In this document: in pieces, positions 35,800 through 47,630 of the stretch | Layout of the letters: each line of letters opens with the position of its first letter | Numbering within the stretch: the first letter of the stretch is position 1 | Assembly: GCF_932294415.1 (NCBI RefSeq) | Contig: NC_065545.1 | Location: 19,534,857 to 19,598,856 of the forward strand | Length of the DNA stretch: 64,000 nt | Source of the DNA: Quercus robur | Taxonomy: Eukaryota; Streptophyta; Magnoliopsida; Fagales; Fagaceae | Reading direction: 5' to 3' | Made by a program: the position numbers and the translations under genes | The notes under the pieces: model-generated | What the model saw: the letters and a program-made list of their open reading frames with translations, nothing else | The model's database searches: none | Told to the model about the DNA's origin: nothing

Positions 35800-36373
35800 C
35801 TGTTGTGTGAACTGGTGATGCGGGGGAATCTTTTGAGGGTGGAGATTGTCTAAATATGGTTTTAAAGACGCGTAGTGAAAAAAAAGAGCTGTTCCAAAAA
35901 ACCTGCAAAGCCGCCAAATAGGCTGATGTATCTTTGCTTTGAATTAGGTCGCATTCTGAGTTTATATTATCCTCATGGAAAACGAGTCCTTAAAGGAGCC
36001 TCAGAGCCTGTCATGGGTCCCAAAGAAAAAAAAAATCCTACGTATGCCTTTGGAGACCTTCCCTTCTGCTTTTATGAGAATTCATTTTGGTTGCAATTTA
36101 AATACTATTAATCATACACGACCTTCTAAGGTTTATAAGCAGTGATGGAATGGGGTTTCAAGTGATAATATAATGGTAATGAAATCTTATGCGGTAGTCT
36201 TATCTCTTTTTTGAATCTCATCTCCATTATCTACTTATATTCAAAATAAAATTTTACTTATCTAGCAAGAAATAAAAAAAAAGACATGCATAACTAGTCA
36301 CTATTTTGTGCGTTAATCAATCTTTTTTGAAGGGGTGCGTTAATCAATCTCATGCAATTTATTTAAAATTAAT
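35800..36373. other. Intergenic spacer
   Basis: A 78-codon open stretch at 35875-36111 shows no domain and a Lys-rich start from an A-run, so no gene is called. The last five bases TTAAT are the left target duplication of element C. Confidence 0.5.
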
Positions 36374-36994
36374 TGTAGGGACACGATTTTTAACGACCTA
36401 AGAATGACATTGGGTTCATATGTAATGGGCCCGAATAATATAATTTGTAGAGAGTGGGTTTGAAAGGCTTGCCCTTGGTCGCCGGGCAACGGTCTGGTCC
36501 TGATTTTATGGAAGCTCATACAAAGGTAGGTTTGGCCTGAATAGCTAAGCCTTACATCGATGTAGCTTGAAGGGTTTGAGTCCTCGGACTTAGTTCGAGG
36601 AGCATCACATTCTTCTCATTCTTCCTTTTTGTAGGATCTGCCCCCCCCCCCCCTCTTGGCTTTCGTTTCCTTTTATACTCGTATTTCCTTCCCCTTTTGT
36701 GTCCACGTGTCAGTTTCGCTTTTGAGGTATGGACTTGTCCCATCAATCCGTACATCTGAGTGGTTGGGAAAGGTTAAATAGCATGGTCTGAAGTATGGGC
36801 CTGTCAGATGTAGGGCTCCATACTGCGATGTCGGCATCCTTTTCCTTGTCCTACCCCTGTACGGAGTTTATCCTTTTCTTCAGGCGTTTTGTGAGGTGTT
36901 GAGTGTGAGATCGTCCTCGGCAATAGGGCTCCTCGGCCTGGGCTTTGGGCCCTGAATGTAAAGTGGGCTGGGACCTCAAACTTTGGGCCCCACA
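36374..36994 (-). repeat. 3' LTR of element C
   Basis: TG...CA ends. A minus-strand TATA box (GTATAAAAG) lies at about 36670-36679. A 12-base C run lies near 36641-36653. Confidence 0.9.
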
Positions 36995-37329
36995 ATAGCC
37001 CCTCAAAATCCTACTTCCCTACCTTGTGGTTAGGGAGGAGGGTTTTGATGATGTTAGGCCCAAACCATGACTTGCCCAACTCAAAATTTCTTTAATGTCG
37101 GGGTTTCTTCGTTTGCATGGGGGGCGCGCAAAATGGTGAGACATCCCTCTAGGTTTTCTCGTGCGGCGTCCTTAACGTTTTAGTGTCCAAGGCGCGCCAT
37201 TAATACGTTTCCTTCACGAGGTTATTCAAACCTTGCGGTTGCAGATGGTGTTGGAAATTGTGCCAGGACCGTCTTGTCTGTAGCACTTATTGGAAACTTG
37301 CATGGATTAAATGCCTCCGGTTTGCTCTC

Positions 37330-38030
37330 TATATAAATAGGATAGGGGGTCATTCCCCTTGCATATAAACCCTTCTGCTCCCTTCAGAATCACAATCCTT
37401 CCGCCATACTCACAATCTCCATTTCCAGTGCCATCCACCCTCAGAGCAATATGTTTGAGGCATGGGTGGGGATGAGGGATCTTCACCCGCTTCAGAGGCA
37501 CCGAATCCTTCCAAAACTCAGGGTGTTGCGGTCCGGACAGGGGAGACATAGACTCAAGATGATCTTTCGTTCGGATAAGGTGGGGATGGTATCTCTGCCT
37601 CTTTCAGTCAAAATCCGAAGCAGGCACTGGTCGCATCAGATTCTTGGTGCGTCAGAAGTAAGGTTTTCCGTCATCAGCACCGTCTGCTCTATCGGAGGCG
37701 TGGCTAACATGGAGGCTCATCAACTTCCGGCTCCCTGCACCTTTTCTTCAACGGTGCCAGCCTCAAGTTGGGCTCCCTGCACCTTTTCTTCAACGGTGCT
37801 AGCCCTAAGTTGGATTCTTTTGCTGCCTGAGTCATAGGCATGTAAAAGTATTGAGGAATGGTCTCCTTAGACAACATTTTGGAATGGCAGCATCCCTCTT
37901 CTCTGCACCTCTTCTTCGGCTTTTTCTTCACTCTCTTGTATCTTTTCTTTCCGCTTATGTAGTTAGCTTTTAGTATAAGCTTATTCAAGCTTTTTCATTG
38001 TACGTTGTACTGTTTCTTTGTGCTAATAAA
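37330..38030 (+). other. Antisense transcription unit of element C
   Basis: A plus-strand TATA box (TATATAAATAG, 37330-37340) and an AATAAA signal (38025-38030) frame about 700 bp, opposite to the element's own strand. The place matches the antisense gene promoters of A and B. The first long frame (37451-37837, 128 codons) has no similarity to the A/B antisense protein and no domain I recognise. It includes a 42-bp tandem duplication (37728-37811, CTGCACCTTTTCTTCAACGG). It may be a non-coding or degenerate transcript. Confidence 0.5.
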
Positions 38031-38379
38031 AGGTGAATTTGTTTCCCTCTAAATACTTTTCTTTTCTGCGGCAATTACTTTGTGAATGGGTATGCTATAT
38101 GTGTATTTTCCTTTAATGATACATAGGACAGGAAACCTTGTGACAAAAACCTACCAATTTGAACCTATTGAAACTATCAAATATAATAACACCAATCAAT
38201 AGCAAATTAAACTTATGAGACTAACCAAGATAACAGTTGAGTGTACCGTAACGCGCGTGAAGTAGGTGCCTGAGAATGAGGAACCCAAAATAATCCATCC
38301 GAGAGGGCTGCCGAGTAGTGTGGAACTTTGGCCGTGTTTTCAATAATTCCTGGCCTCTGATCCGAGGACCGAGGTTCGA

Positions 38380-38915
38380 TTGTACCGGGTTGTGCCCAAA
38401 ACTTGTATTATTTATATATTTTTTTATTTTAGTAGTTGGTTTCCCCATAGGCTTGAGTCCGAGGACCATGCAAGGCCTTGGTTCTGTCCAAAACTTGTAT
38501 TTTTTCTTTGTAATAGTTGGTTTCCCCATAGGCTTGAGTCCGAGGACCATACAAGGCCTTGGTTCTGTCCAAAACTTGTATTTTTTCTTTGAAGTAGTTG
38601 GTTTCCCCCTAGGCTTGAGTCCGAGGACCATACAAGGCCTTGGTTCTGTCCAAAACTTGTATTTTTTCTTTGAAATAGTTGGTTTCCCCATAGGCTTGAG
38701 TCCGAGGACCATACAAGGCCTTGGTTTTGTCCAAAACTTGTATTTTTTCTTTGAAGTAGTTGGTTTCCCCATAGGCTTGAGTTCGAGGACCATACAAGGC
38801 CTTGGTTCTGTCCAAAACTTGTATTTTTTCTTTGAAGTAGTTGGTTTCCCCATAGGCTTGAGTTCGAGGACCATACAAGGCATTGGTTCTGTCCAAAACT
38901 TGTAGTTTTTCTTTG
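38380..38915 (-). repeat. 81-bp minisatellite of element C
   Basis: TTCCCCATAGGCTTGAG starts at 38441, 38522 and 38603 and continues to about 38850, a period of exactly 81 bp over six to seven units. The minus strand reads GGACAGAACC and GGTCCTCGGACTCAAG, alignable to the A and B units. Because 81 is a multiple of three, both strands stay open for about 200 codons; these are not genes. Confidence 0.92.
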
Positions 38916-39145
38916 TATTTATTTATTTATTTTTCGAAGGTTAGCCCCTCGACCAAGGTGGGGAGAGTTAGCTTGAGGCTGGAAGCCCCTAGAGCTGCTC
39001 GTGCCATCGGCGCTGCGAGGCGTAGCCCCTAGCGGAAGTTTATGTCGGAGCAACAACTGCATGTCGCTGGAAATGGAGGAACCTTCGCAGACCTCCGCTT
39101 GATAGAGGCTTGACTCCACCGCTACCTGTGCCAATGCGCAAGCCT

Positions 39146-39163
39146 TCCCACAGACGGCGCCAA
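39146..39163 (-). other. Primer binding site of element C
   Basis: The minus strand reads TGGCGCCGTCTGTGGGAA right after the 5' LTR, identical to the site in element B (52680-52697). Confidence 0.88.
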
Positions 39164-39164
39164 T

Positions 39165-39785
39165 TGTAGGGACACGATTTTTAACGACCCAAGAATGACA
39201 TTGGGTTCGTATGTAATGGGCCCGAACAATATAATTTGTAGAGAGTGGGTTTGAAAGGCTTGCCCTTGGTTGCCGGGCAACGGTCTGGTCCTGATTTTAT
39301 GGAAGCTCATACAAAGGTAGGTTTGGCCTGAATAGCTAAGCCTTACATCGATGTAGCTTGAAGGGTTTGAGTCCTCGGACTTAGTTCGAGGAGCATCACA
39401 TTCTTCCCATTCTTCCTTTTTGTAGGATCTGCCCCCCCCCCCCCTCTTGGCTTTCGTTTCCTTTTATACTCGTATTTCCTTCCCCTTTTGTGTCCACGTG
39501 TCAGTTTCGCTTTTGAGGTATGGACTTGTCCCATCAATCCGTACATCTGAGTGGTTGGGAAAGGTTAAATAGCATGGTCTGAAGTATGGGCCTGTCAGAT
39601 GTAGGGCTCCATACTGCGGTGTCGGCATCCTTTTCCTTGTCCTACCCCTGTACGGAGTTTGTCCTTTTCTTCAGGCGTTTTGTGAGGTGTTGAGCGTGAG
39701 ATCGTCCTCGACAATAGGGCTCCTTGGCCTGGGCTTTGGGCCCTAAATGTAAAGTGGGCTGGGACCTCAAACTTTGGGCCCCACA
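39165..39785 (-). repeat. 5' LTR of element C
   Basis: Same length (621 bp) as the left copy and about 98% identical by eye. Confidence 0.92.
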
Positions 39786-40056
39786 TTAATGATGTTAAAA
39801 CGAGTAATTGCACAAGCAATTACATTTTGTATATTCAGTCTTTATGTTTAGAAAGACTTTTACTTAAATTTAACCAGATCGAAGTGAACCGTACACTTAT
39901 ATAGCTTAATAGGAGCGTAATGACAATAAATGTTATATGCTTTAAATTTTAGATATTACGAGTTTGAAATCATATATACATTTTTTAATAAATTTGGATT
40001 TAGAACATGTACTCTTAACCTAAACTTGTCTTTTTCCATTATGTAATTGCACCAAA

Positions 40057-40527
40057 ATGGACTGAATAGGAATTAGTGGACAGAATAAGATCTCATAGGA
40101 CCAAATGGGACCTGGTAGACTGAATAGGACCAAATAGACATAATAGGACCGAATAAGATTGAATGAACCGAGTAGGACCTCAGTGGACTAAATAGGACCA
40201 AATAGAACTCCAATGGATCGAATAACAGAATAAAACCGAGTAGGATCGTATGGATTGAATAGGAACGAATGGACTTAATAGGATCGAATAGACCCCGTGG
40301 ACCTAATAAGACCGAATAGAATTAAAGTAGACCGAATGGATAGAATAGGAATGAAGTGGACTGAACAGGACCGAAATGGACCAAATAAGACCGAGTAAGA
40401 CTGAAGTGGACTGAATAAGACCGAATAGAACCGAAGTGGAGCGAATTAGACCGAATAGGACCAAATCAGACTGAATAGGACCAAATAGACCGAATGGATC
40501 GAATAGGACCGAAGTGGACTGAATAAC
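40057..40527. repeat. Degenerate ~10-bp-period minisatellite
   Basis: Blocks of GACCGAATAG, GACCAAATAG, GACTGAATAG and GACCGAAGTG follow one another for about 470 bp with frequent 5-bp shifts. No coding sense; minus-strand open frames here reflect only the repeat. Confidence 0.85.
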
Positions 40528-40608
40528 ACTATTTGTCATTTTTTTAATAATTTACTTTTTAAATTAGGGAAATATTTAATGCAAGCTAAAATCTATAGTA
40601 ATTATAGC

Positions 40609-41159
40609 TAGGGGTGGCAAAATCTAACACGACTTGTGAATCCAACACTACTAACCTGTTTATAAATAGGTTATAGGTTGAGGCTAAACGGGTTTGGGTT
40701 ATATTCGAGTTGACACAGCTAACCCGTTTAATAAATGGGTCGTGTTCGAATTCAACATGTGAACCTGTCTAACCCATTTGACCTATTTAGCTTATAAAGT
40801 TATTAGTTATTTTGATATTATTACTTAATTTATGGTTGTTTTTATATGTTTATTGTTATATTTATAGTTGTAATTGTATTTTTATTTTATATACATGGGA
40901 ATTGATAAAAATTATATAGGTTAGGTATGACCTATTAATTAAATAGATTATAAAACAAGTCATTTGTATTAACCTTTACATGACTTGTTAATTAAACGTG
41001 TTGGTTTGGGTTGACCTATTTAATAAACAAGTCGTGTTCGGGTTGAGAATTCCTAACACGTTTAATAAACAGGTCGGGTTCGAATCAACTCATATTGTTG
41101 AATACTCATAACTCAACAAGATAAAAACTCGACTCATGAACACGAATGGCCATCCCCTG
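40609..41159. mobile_element. Second hAT-type non-autonomous element
   Basis: The ends are TAGGGGTGGCAA and TGGCCATCCCCTG. The flanking 8-mers ATTATAGC (40601-40608) and CTTATGGC (41160-41167) match at six of eight bases, as an old 8-bp duplication would. The interior repeats AACCCGTTTAATAAA-type motifs in both orientations. No transposase. Confidence 0.75.
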
Positions 41160-41426
41160 CTTATGGCACAGTTAAAATATAAAGTGGGCTCCAGCCCAAA
41201 AAAAAAAAATACTAAGTGGGCTGGGCTGGGTATTCAGCATGAGTGCATGACATATCTGTAGGAGTAAGACAGTAAACAGAGCTATTTCTCCACTTTCCTT
41301 TCCCTATTTGCCCTTCACTCTGTATTCTGTCCCTAGCTCGATACCTCGACTCCAAAACTTCTTCTTAGGCACTACATATACAAAAACCAAACACACACAC
41401 TCTCTCTCTCTCTCGGCGTAGAAAAT

Positions 41427-44400
41427 ATGGTAAATCTTTTTTGCTTAATCTTTGTCTTTGTTAGTGTTTCGTTTTGATTTCTCTTTCTCTCTTAGCTTTT
41501 CCAGCAAAAATCGTTTTTTGTTGTTTCTCCCGCAAACTTTTCACTTTATCTTTATGTTCTTTGTGATTTTTTCTCCAAATCCTTGATGGGTTTTTCAGGA
41601 ATCTCCGTTTTCGTTTGTTTCTGACATCTGGGTCTTTTTTCTTTTATGGGTTTTCTTTCTCTTATTTGTAAAGTGTATATTTTTGGTTAAAAAAATTTCT
41701 TCAAAGTCTCTAACTTTCTAAAAGTAATCTCTGTTTCCATTAGTTTCTGATATCTGGGTCTTTGTGTTTTTCGTTTAACTTTTATGGCTGCAGTTGTTCT
41801 TCTCGTATTTCAAGGACTTGGTGGGCAGAGAAGTAACCGTGGAGTTGAAGAATGACCTTGCAATCAGAGGGACTTTGCACTCAGTTGATCAATACCTCAA
41901 TATCAAGCTTGAGAACACTAGGGTTGTTGACCAGGACAAGTATCCCCACATGGTACTAATCATTCTTATCAATTCTCAGTTTCAATTGTCTATTTTAGTA
42001 CTTATTCAAATTTTAGGGTTAGGGTTTATAAATTCTTATAAATTAATTTAATTTGTAGTTATTGTAGTGTGAAAATCTTTGCCTGTTTGCACTGTAAATG
42101 TTTAATGGGTTTTTGATTAGATAACAGGTAGACATATGTTGTCATTGTAATTTGGAGCTCCATATAATCTTTAACAAGGAAGAAGATTGCGTTGCTTAGC
42201 AAAAAAGGAAGAAGATTGGGTTCATAATGAATTGATGGGGGATAGGATCTTCTCTAGTCATTCTACAATCAATATAATGCTCTATGGAATCAGTTGTTGT
42301 ATACATTGATAAATAAAGTCACAAATAATAATTTGGGCTAATCACATACATCCACAGTAAGGGCGTTTGCAATGTGAACCTAAACTTGCGAGCAATGTCC
42401 TAATTTGAAATGAATTTGCAGTGTCCACTCGATGTCCCTATTAGTATCTAAACTAATAGATTGGTGGGGAAATTAATCTTCAATTGGGGTGTTGATTGTA
42501 ATTTTTTGTATTTTAGCTTTAGGTTACATTTTGCAGTTGTCCTATAGTTTAGGATACATTTTACGGTTGTCCTATAGTTTAGGGTGGATAGCTACCTGCT
42601 AATTGCACTGATTTGGTTAGTGGGGTGGGCATTGCAAATTAATCTTGAATTAGGATGTTGATTGCATAATTTTGTAGCTTAGGGAACATGATGAAATGCC
42701 TCCATTGCTAATAACTTTTATAGGCATTTTAAAAACTTCTCATTAGCACTTTAGTGTTTAGCAAGTGGCAACTCCTAAAGAAGATATGTACATGAGCATT
42801 TGACTTTTGGCTTTCTATCATTTATTTGTTCTTGTAAATGATTAGTGTTGTTTTTAACTAATCATATTGGGATATCCATGAGATATGATTTTTCATGATT
42901 TGAAGTTACATTTTGATTGGATGATTTGGGAATATATGGATGTTTTTATGAGATTCTGAGTTTATCCCAGTTCCCCTGCCAAATACGTTTTGAAAATTAT
43001 TACGCTCTAGATTATTTAGAACTATGATGTAAGGTTTATGTTTTAATTGATAAGATGGTGATGGGACCATAAGTTGGGAGGAGGTAGCCTTAACATTGTT
43101 ACCCTCTGATTGTGTAGAATCATTGAAAACAGCTTATATGATTTCTTTTTAGTCTTGAAGCCCTTTCTCATACCTTAAAGTGAGTGCTGAGTTCCTTATT
43201 CTCTGCTTGTTTTAGGCCCTAAAATTCAAAGTACTATAATGTCTTGTCTTGTCATCATAGCATTCTTTCTATACTACGCAAACAGCCTTGTATAAGCGCC
43301 AATTATTTTTACAAAAAAGTGTGTCTATTTAAATTTATTGGTCCATGTTTTAATATTCTAACTCTGTTCTATCTCTGTCCGCACGACTATCAAGGTTTGG
43401 GGGTCTTGATATAAGGAATTAATATTCTGCCTACCTGTTCTCTCATCTGAGTGGTTATTTGGAATATTGGAAAAATCATCTAATTCAATGTCCAGGCAAC
43501 CATATAGCAGTCTGATGTCATTCAAAGGTTTATTTATTTTTAGTCCTGAAGTTTTTAAGACCAATGACCATAAGTGTGTAATTTCTATTAGAACCGATAA
43601 TTGTGACTTCAGAGTTCACATGCTGCATTACAATTGATCTGGAACTTCTTAACAATGCAAAATACGGTAGAGAATGATTCACATTATCTTATATAGAGTT
43701 ATTTATTTATTTTTAAGTCATTATCTTATATGAAGATTATATCATGTAGACACCTGGTTGACCATTTTTTATATCCTTGGTACAGTCTGCTTACTTGGGG
43801 GTCTTTTTCAATTTTTTTTTTCAATGAAGTATTATTACTTATCCAAAAAATTTATATAGACACTTAATTCATTTAGATGGAATTTCTTTGGAAGACAATT
43901 GGAATCATTAATGAATCAGGTATCTCTTTTGGATCCTACAGCTGGAAGATACTTATAGACCTGCTATTAATTTTGCTTATAATGGGCTCTAGCTCTCCCT
44001 TAAGATTGGGTTGAAGGGTGAGGTAGTGGGTTCAAGACTCACCAGTGTAACTTACTGATCAATGAAAAATATTAATAATAAAAAATAAAAAATAAAAAGA
44101 AAAATTTTGAAAAAAATTGGTTTGACCAAATGATTTTCTACTCCATTTTCATCATGGTTTCATGAGTCTCAATTCTGGTTTATATATCATCAAGGTTAAC
44201 TTTGGGGGTTTCCTACTCTCTCAGGGAGGAAATAATTAAGGAAAGAGGGGGGAGACTGGGTGGGTTGTGCGGGGGTCTTGTGTTGTGTTTGCTGTATATG
44301 ATTAATTTTCTCAAATTGTATATTATGCATTTCTGACATGACTAGTTTTATTGTGCTACAAAATGCTCATTTACGTGAATGAGAATTTTTGGGTTCTGTT

Positions 44401-44597
44401 AATATATCAACTCCCAAAATGACTTTAGTTTTTGTTGCATTTTCCCCTTCTTCTTAATGTTTCTGCAAAAATGGCAGCTTTCAGTGAGAAACTGTTTCAT
44501 CCGGGGGTCAGTGGTGAGATACGTTCAACTACCTCCAGAGGGAGTTGACATTGAACTGCTTCATGATGCAACAAGAAGAGAAGCTCGGGGTGGCTGA
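41427..44597 (+). CDS. LSM2: U6 snRNA-associated Sm-like protein LSm2
   Basis: Three exons: 41427-41429 (the ATG alone), 41794-41952 and 44478-44597, joining to 93 residues, the usual LSm2 length. The protein starts MLFFSYFKDLVGREVTVELK. The Sm1 motif includes LHSVDQYLNIKLENTRV and the Sm2 motif includes CFIRGSVVRYVQLP; the end is ATRREARGG. LSm2 is a subunit of the nuclear LSm2-8 ring that binds the U6 snRNA 3' end and of the cytoplasmic LSm1-7 decapping activator ring. Introns are GT-AG (first 364 bp, second 2,525 bp). The leader has AC/CT repeats (about 41391-41414). It appears intact; copy number in the genome cannot be judged here. Confidence 0.95.
43756..43856 (+). mobile_element. 5'-truncated retroposon in LSM2 intron 2
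   Basis: Near-identical 12-mers (ATGTAGACACCT ending at 43755, ATATAGACACTT ending about 43867) flank a segment ending TTCAATGAAGTATTATTACTTATCCAAAAAA. It looks like a plant LINE 3' end with a short A tail. Confidence 0.4.
43980..44102 (+). mobile_element. SINE-like element in LSM2 intron 2
   Basis: GGTAGTGGGTTCAAGACTCACC (about 44023-44043) is a good polymerase III B box. An A-box-like stretch lies about 35 bp upstream, and the segment ends in an A-rich tail with ATAAAAAATAAA repeats. Target duplications are not clear. Confidence 0.5.
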
Positions 44598-44599
44598 AT

Positions 44600-45810
44600 G
44601 TTGATGTTGTTGTATCCCATGAACTCTTGATTCAAGATACTCATGGATGAAACTATTTGTTGAAGCAAATTATGCATTGTGATATGACTTAAGCTTTTCT
44701 TTTTCTCCTCTTAAGCAAGTTGCTATGTTAACTTCTTACATGTGCCTTGGAATAGATCTATATGTTCCTCAATCCTAGATTATACTTTTTTGAGTGAACA
44801 TATATACTAATATGATTTGTCTGTATGAGCAGGTTGCTAATATTACATCTTACATGTAATGTTTAACAGAAACATGGCAGTTCATTGATATTCATGACTA
44901 CCTTTTTGAGTCAAAAACATCTTACTGCATTATTCGCTTGTGTTAAACTAGGCTCAAGGCCACTGCCGTCATGAGGAGAGCATAATGCAAGCAATGAACC
45001 TCGGTTCCCAACTAATTATGTGGGGTGTCTCAACCTTATGTGGGCATTGAATTGCTGCATAATTATTTTACTAATGGCACTTTTGATATGCAAGAATAAA
45101 CTCTAAATGGAACATCCACTTCAAAAGAATAGTTATTTTTTTATTTGGTGGTTATTTTTTATTTAAAGACCCGTATGGTCATAATAGTTATTTCTTAATA
45201 TGTGTAATAGCTTTAATAAATAAATAAATAAATAAATCAGTGCTGGTTGCTGCTTCCCAAAACCGCACTCTCCTCTTCTTCGTCGTTCTTAGATTCTATC
45301 TTTTATATCCGTTTTAGGTTTGTTTGCTATTTGCATTGAGTTCTCTCTCTTGGTTGGTTCGGCCTAATAGTTATAATGAATTTCTATGCTTCATCAACCT
45401 TGTAAAATATTGTTTTATCTTTGGTAGATTACATTAGTTATTTATAGTCTTTGAGAAAAGTATAGCATCTCCCGGAGAGAGAGAGAATTTTCTTATTATT
45501 CCGACATTGCATTATGATTCCAAGAGAATTTGACTATTTTAGTTAGATTTGTGTGTATGTAAAGACTACAGAGAGGACAAATTTTCTCTTCGTTGGTAGA
45601 TGTTCAACGGGAGGTAGGAATATAGATGTGAACTCTATTGAACAGTTTAATTAATATTCTAAATATATTTATACTCAGCACATTGCCTTTCTATTAATTT
45701 ATACTGGATTTTTTTCTTATGACAAAACCATACTAGACTTGGGGTTTGAACTTTTTCCATGTAATTGTTTCATTTGAAAGGCAAAAAAGGACTCCGAATT
45801 TACAGCCTTA
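44600..45810. other. Spacer downstream of LSM2
   Basis: LSM2 3' untranslated sequence, then AT-rich DNA. A stretch at 45240-45420 (CT-rich leader followed by a T-rich run) looks like the 5' end of a gene, but no coding exon follows that I can support. Confidence 0.4.
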
Positions 45811-46268
45811 CAGGTTTAGGTTTAGTTTTTGGAATATAGGTGAGCAAATTCCAATCTTCACTAAATGAGAAGAAGATTTTATTTTTGCGACACATCAATT
45901 CTTTAAGCGTGGAGTTACCACAATTGCTCAAAATTTAGGGAATATAATAGGAGAATTGATTGATTCTGCTGGTGCAAGTCAAATTACACCGTCTATGTCC
46001 TCAATGGCACGTAATTTGGGGGATACAATCAAATATGGAGATAGGGTTTGGGAACTTTTTTAATATGTGGTAAAGAAAGCATGTTTTGATGCCGTATACC
46101 TTCAATTCAGAAATATTGCTTACACAAAATTAAAGAGACTCAATTATATTATAATAATTTCTTGAAACATGCAAACAGCTTGTTATTAGGATTTATCGTG
46201 GCCCCAAAAATAAGTTTTTGGGTTCAAACAGTTTATTTTAATAAATTTTGGGGTACAGATAGGATTCG
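45811..46268. repeat. Segmental duplication, copy 1 (3' flank of hydrolase gene)
   Basis: Matches 63506-64000 from CAGGTTTAG(GTTTAG)TTTTTGGAATATAGG to ACAGATAGGATTC at roughly 90% by eye. It includes an open stretch of 64 codons (45869-46063) ending ...DTIKYGDRVWELF that I do not recognise. Copy 2 keeps its last 50-odd codons open. The stop codon of the hydrolase gene lies 13 bp further right. Confidence 0.85.
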
Positions 46269-46280
46269 AGCACTCCACAG

Positions 46281-47598
46281 CTAGAAATGCCATCTGAGAT
46301 ACTTGCTTAACCAAATAAACATGTCTATATGGGCTTCAATGGCAGCCTTCACAGCTGTTGAATCACTATCATTGTACCTGACTGTCCATCCATGCTGAAC
46401 CTTAGGAAATATCTTGATGCGGTTCTCAATCTGCAGAATGGAGGCATTAATTGGAGATTGAGAGAATTTTTTGGAACCAACCTAATTGAATATCTCATGA
46501 TGCAAACCGCTTGCAAGAAGATTGCTGTTTAGATGTCATTTATATTTATCTCGAAAACAAGGTGTCACATGACTCACATCCAAGGCTAGTAGTCAAGCAG
46601 CATGAACATAGATTATCTGAAATTTGAAGATCCTTACCTTATTTTCTGTTAGAGCCTCCTCAAACTGTTTGAGGAGTTCAGGTGGAGTGCCATTGTCTAA
46701 CTCAGCAGCCAATATGGAAATTGGAACCTTGACAGCTGAAAAAGAAGAATTCTTCATTATTTGTGAGTTATACAAGCAATTGTGTCAATAAATGTGTATA
46801 AAATAAATAGGCAAGTCCAATTGAAAATCTTTCACTTGAGATTGAAGCAATTCTCCTACCACTATTTTGTATCAGACGAATTAGGCCCAAAAAACAGGCA
46901 ACTTTTCACCTCTATGTGTCTTTTGTGTATACTTATACAAGGCTAAATATTTACATATTAGACAACTAAAAGTAGAGCAATTATACTTTCTATTATATTG
47001 GAGACTTGGGAGTCCCTCTGTTGATATTTAGTATAAACATGTACGGGGATAATCCTTATTTTCTAGTAGCATATCATGTAAGATCGTAATATTCCTGGGT
47101 TTGCACCTGCATAATCTTTAGATTTGTATTAACAGTCATACCCTTAATATCATCCAGAGTGACCCGTGAAGGGTGTAACAACACTGTAGCTTTAGTGAAA
47201 TTAGTGCTTGCTAGTTGTGCAACCACCTTGCCTGACAAAAGAATTCAAGAAACTAAGATTTCAGCTGAAGTACTTTAGAAAGCTTCCCTTATCAATAAGC
47301 TAACTCAATAAGCCAAGCCAAAAAAGAATTAGAAGATCAAAAATACTATTAAGAAAAGATGAATGGATATCTAACCTCCCCAACAAAACCCTGCTGCCCC
47401 AACTGCATGTATGCCTTCTTTTCTCAGAGCTGCAGTTACTTTTTTAGCATCTTTAAACCCTTTGTCCTAAATCAGACAGTTAGGAGGAATATGATAGCAT
47501 AAAGCTAGTATGATTTGAAAGCAAATATTGCATACAGTCATGATTTGTAAGTAAGAAAATGGCAAAGAAATATTATTTACTGGATACAATAACTGTTT

Positions 47599-47630
<32 letters not shown>

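Larger units (their letters stand above)
36374..39785 (-). mobile_element. Element C: young non-autonomous LTR retrotransposon
   Basis: LTRs of 621 bp (36374-36994 and 39165-39785) differ at about 11 sites by eye (under 2%). The exact target duplication TTAAT flanks the element (36369-36373 and 39786-39790). On the minus strand an intact primer site (39146-39163) follows the right LTR, and a purine tract (about 36995-37010) precedes the left LTR. There is no gag, protease, reverse transcriptase or integrase. The interior holds an 81-bp minisatellite related to those of A and B, and an antisense transcription unit. It presumably moves with proteins from a related full element. Confidence 0.92.

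Noticed and set aside
35875-36111. 78-codon open frame after the BPM gene
   Set aside because: Starts in an A-rich run, has no recognisable domain, and lies in spacer.
38221-38905. Long open frames on both strands (220 and 195 codons) with repeated motifs, like a repeat protein
   Set aside because: They come from the 81-bp minisatellite, whose length is a multiple of three and which lacks stops; no start context or domain supports a protein.
45240-45420. 5' end of a host gene
   Set aside because: Leader-like CT-rich start and T-rich run, but no start codon with a convincing coding exon follows.
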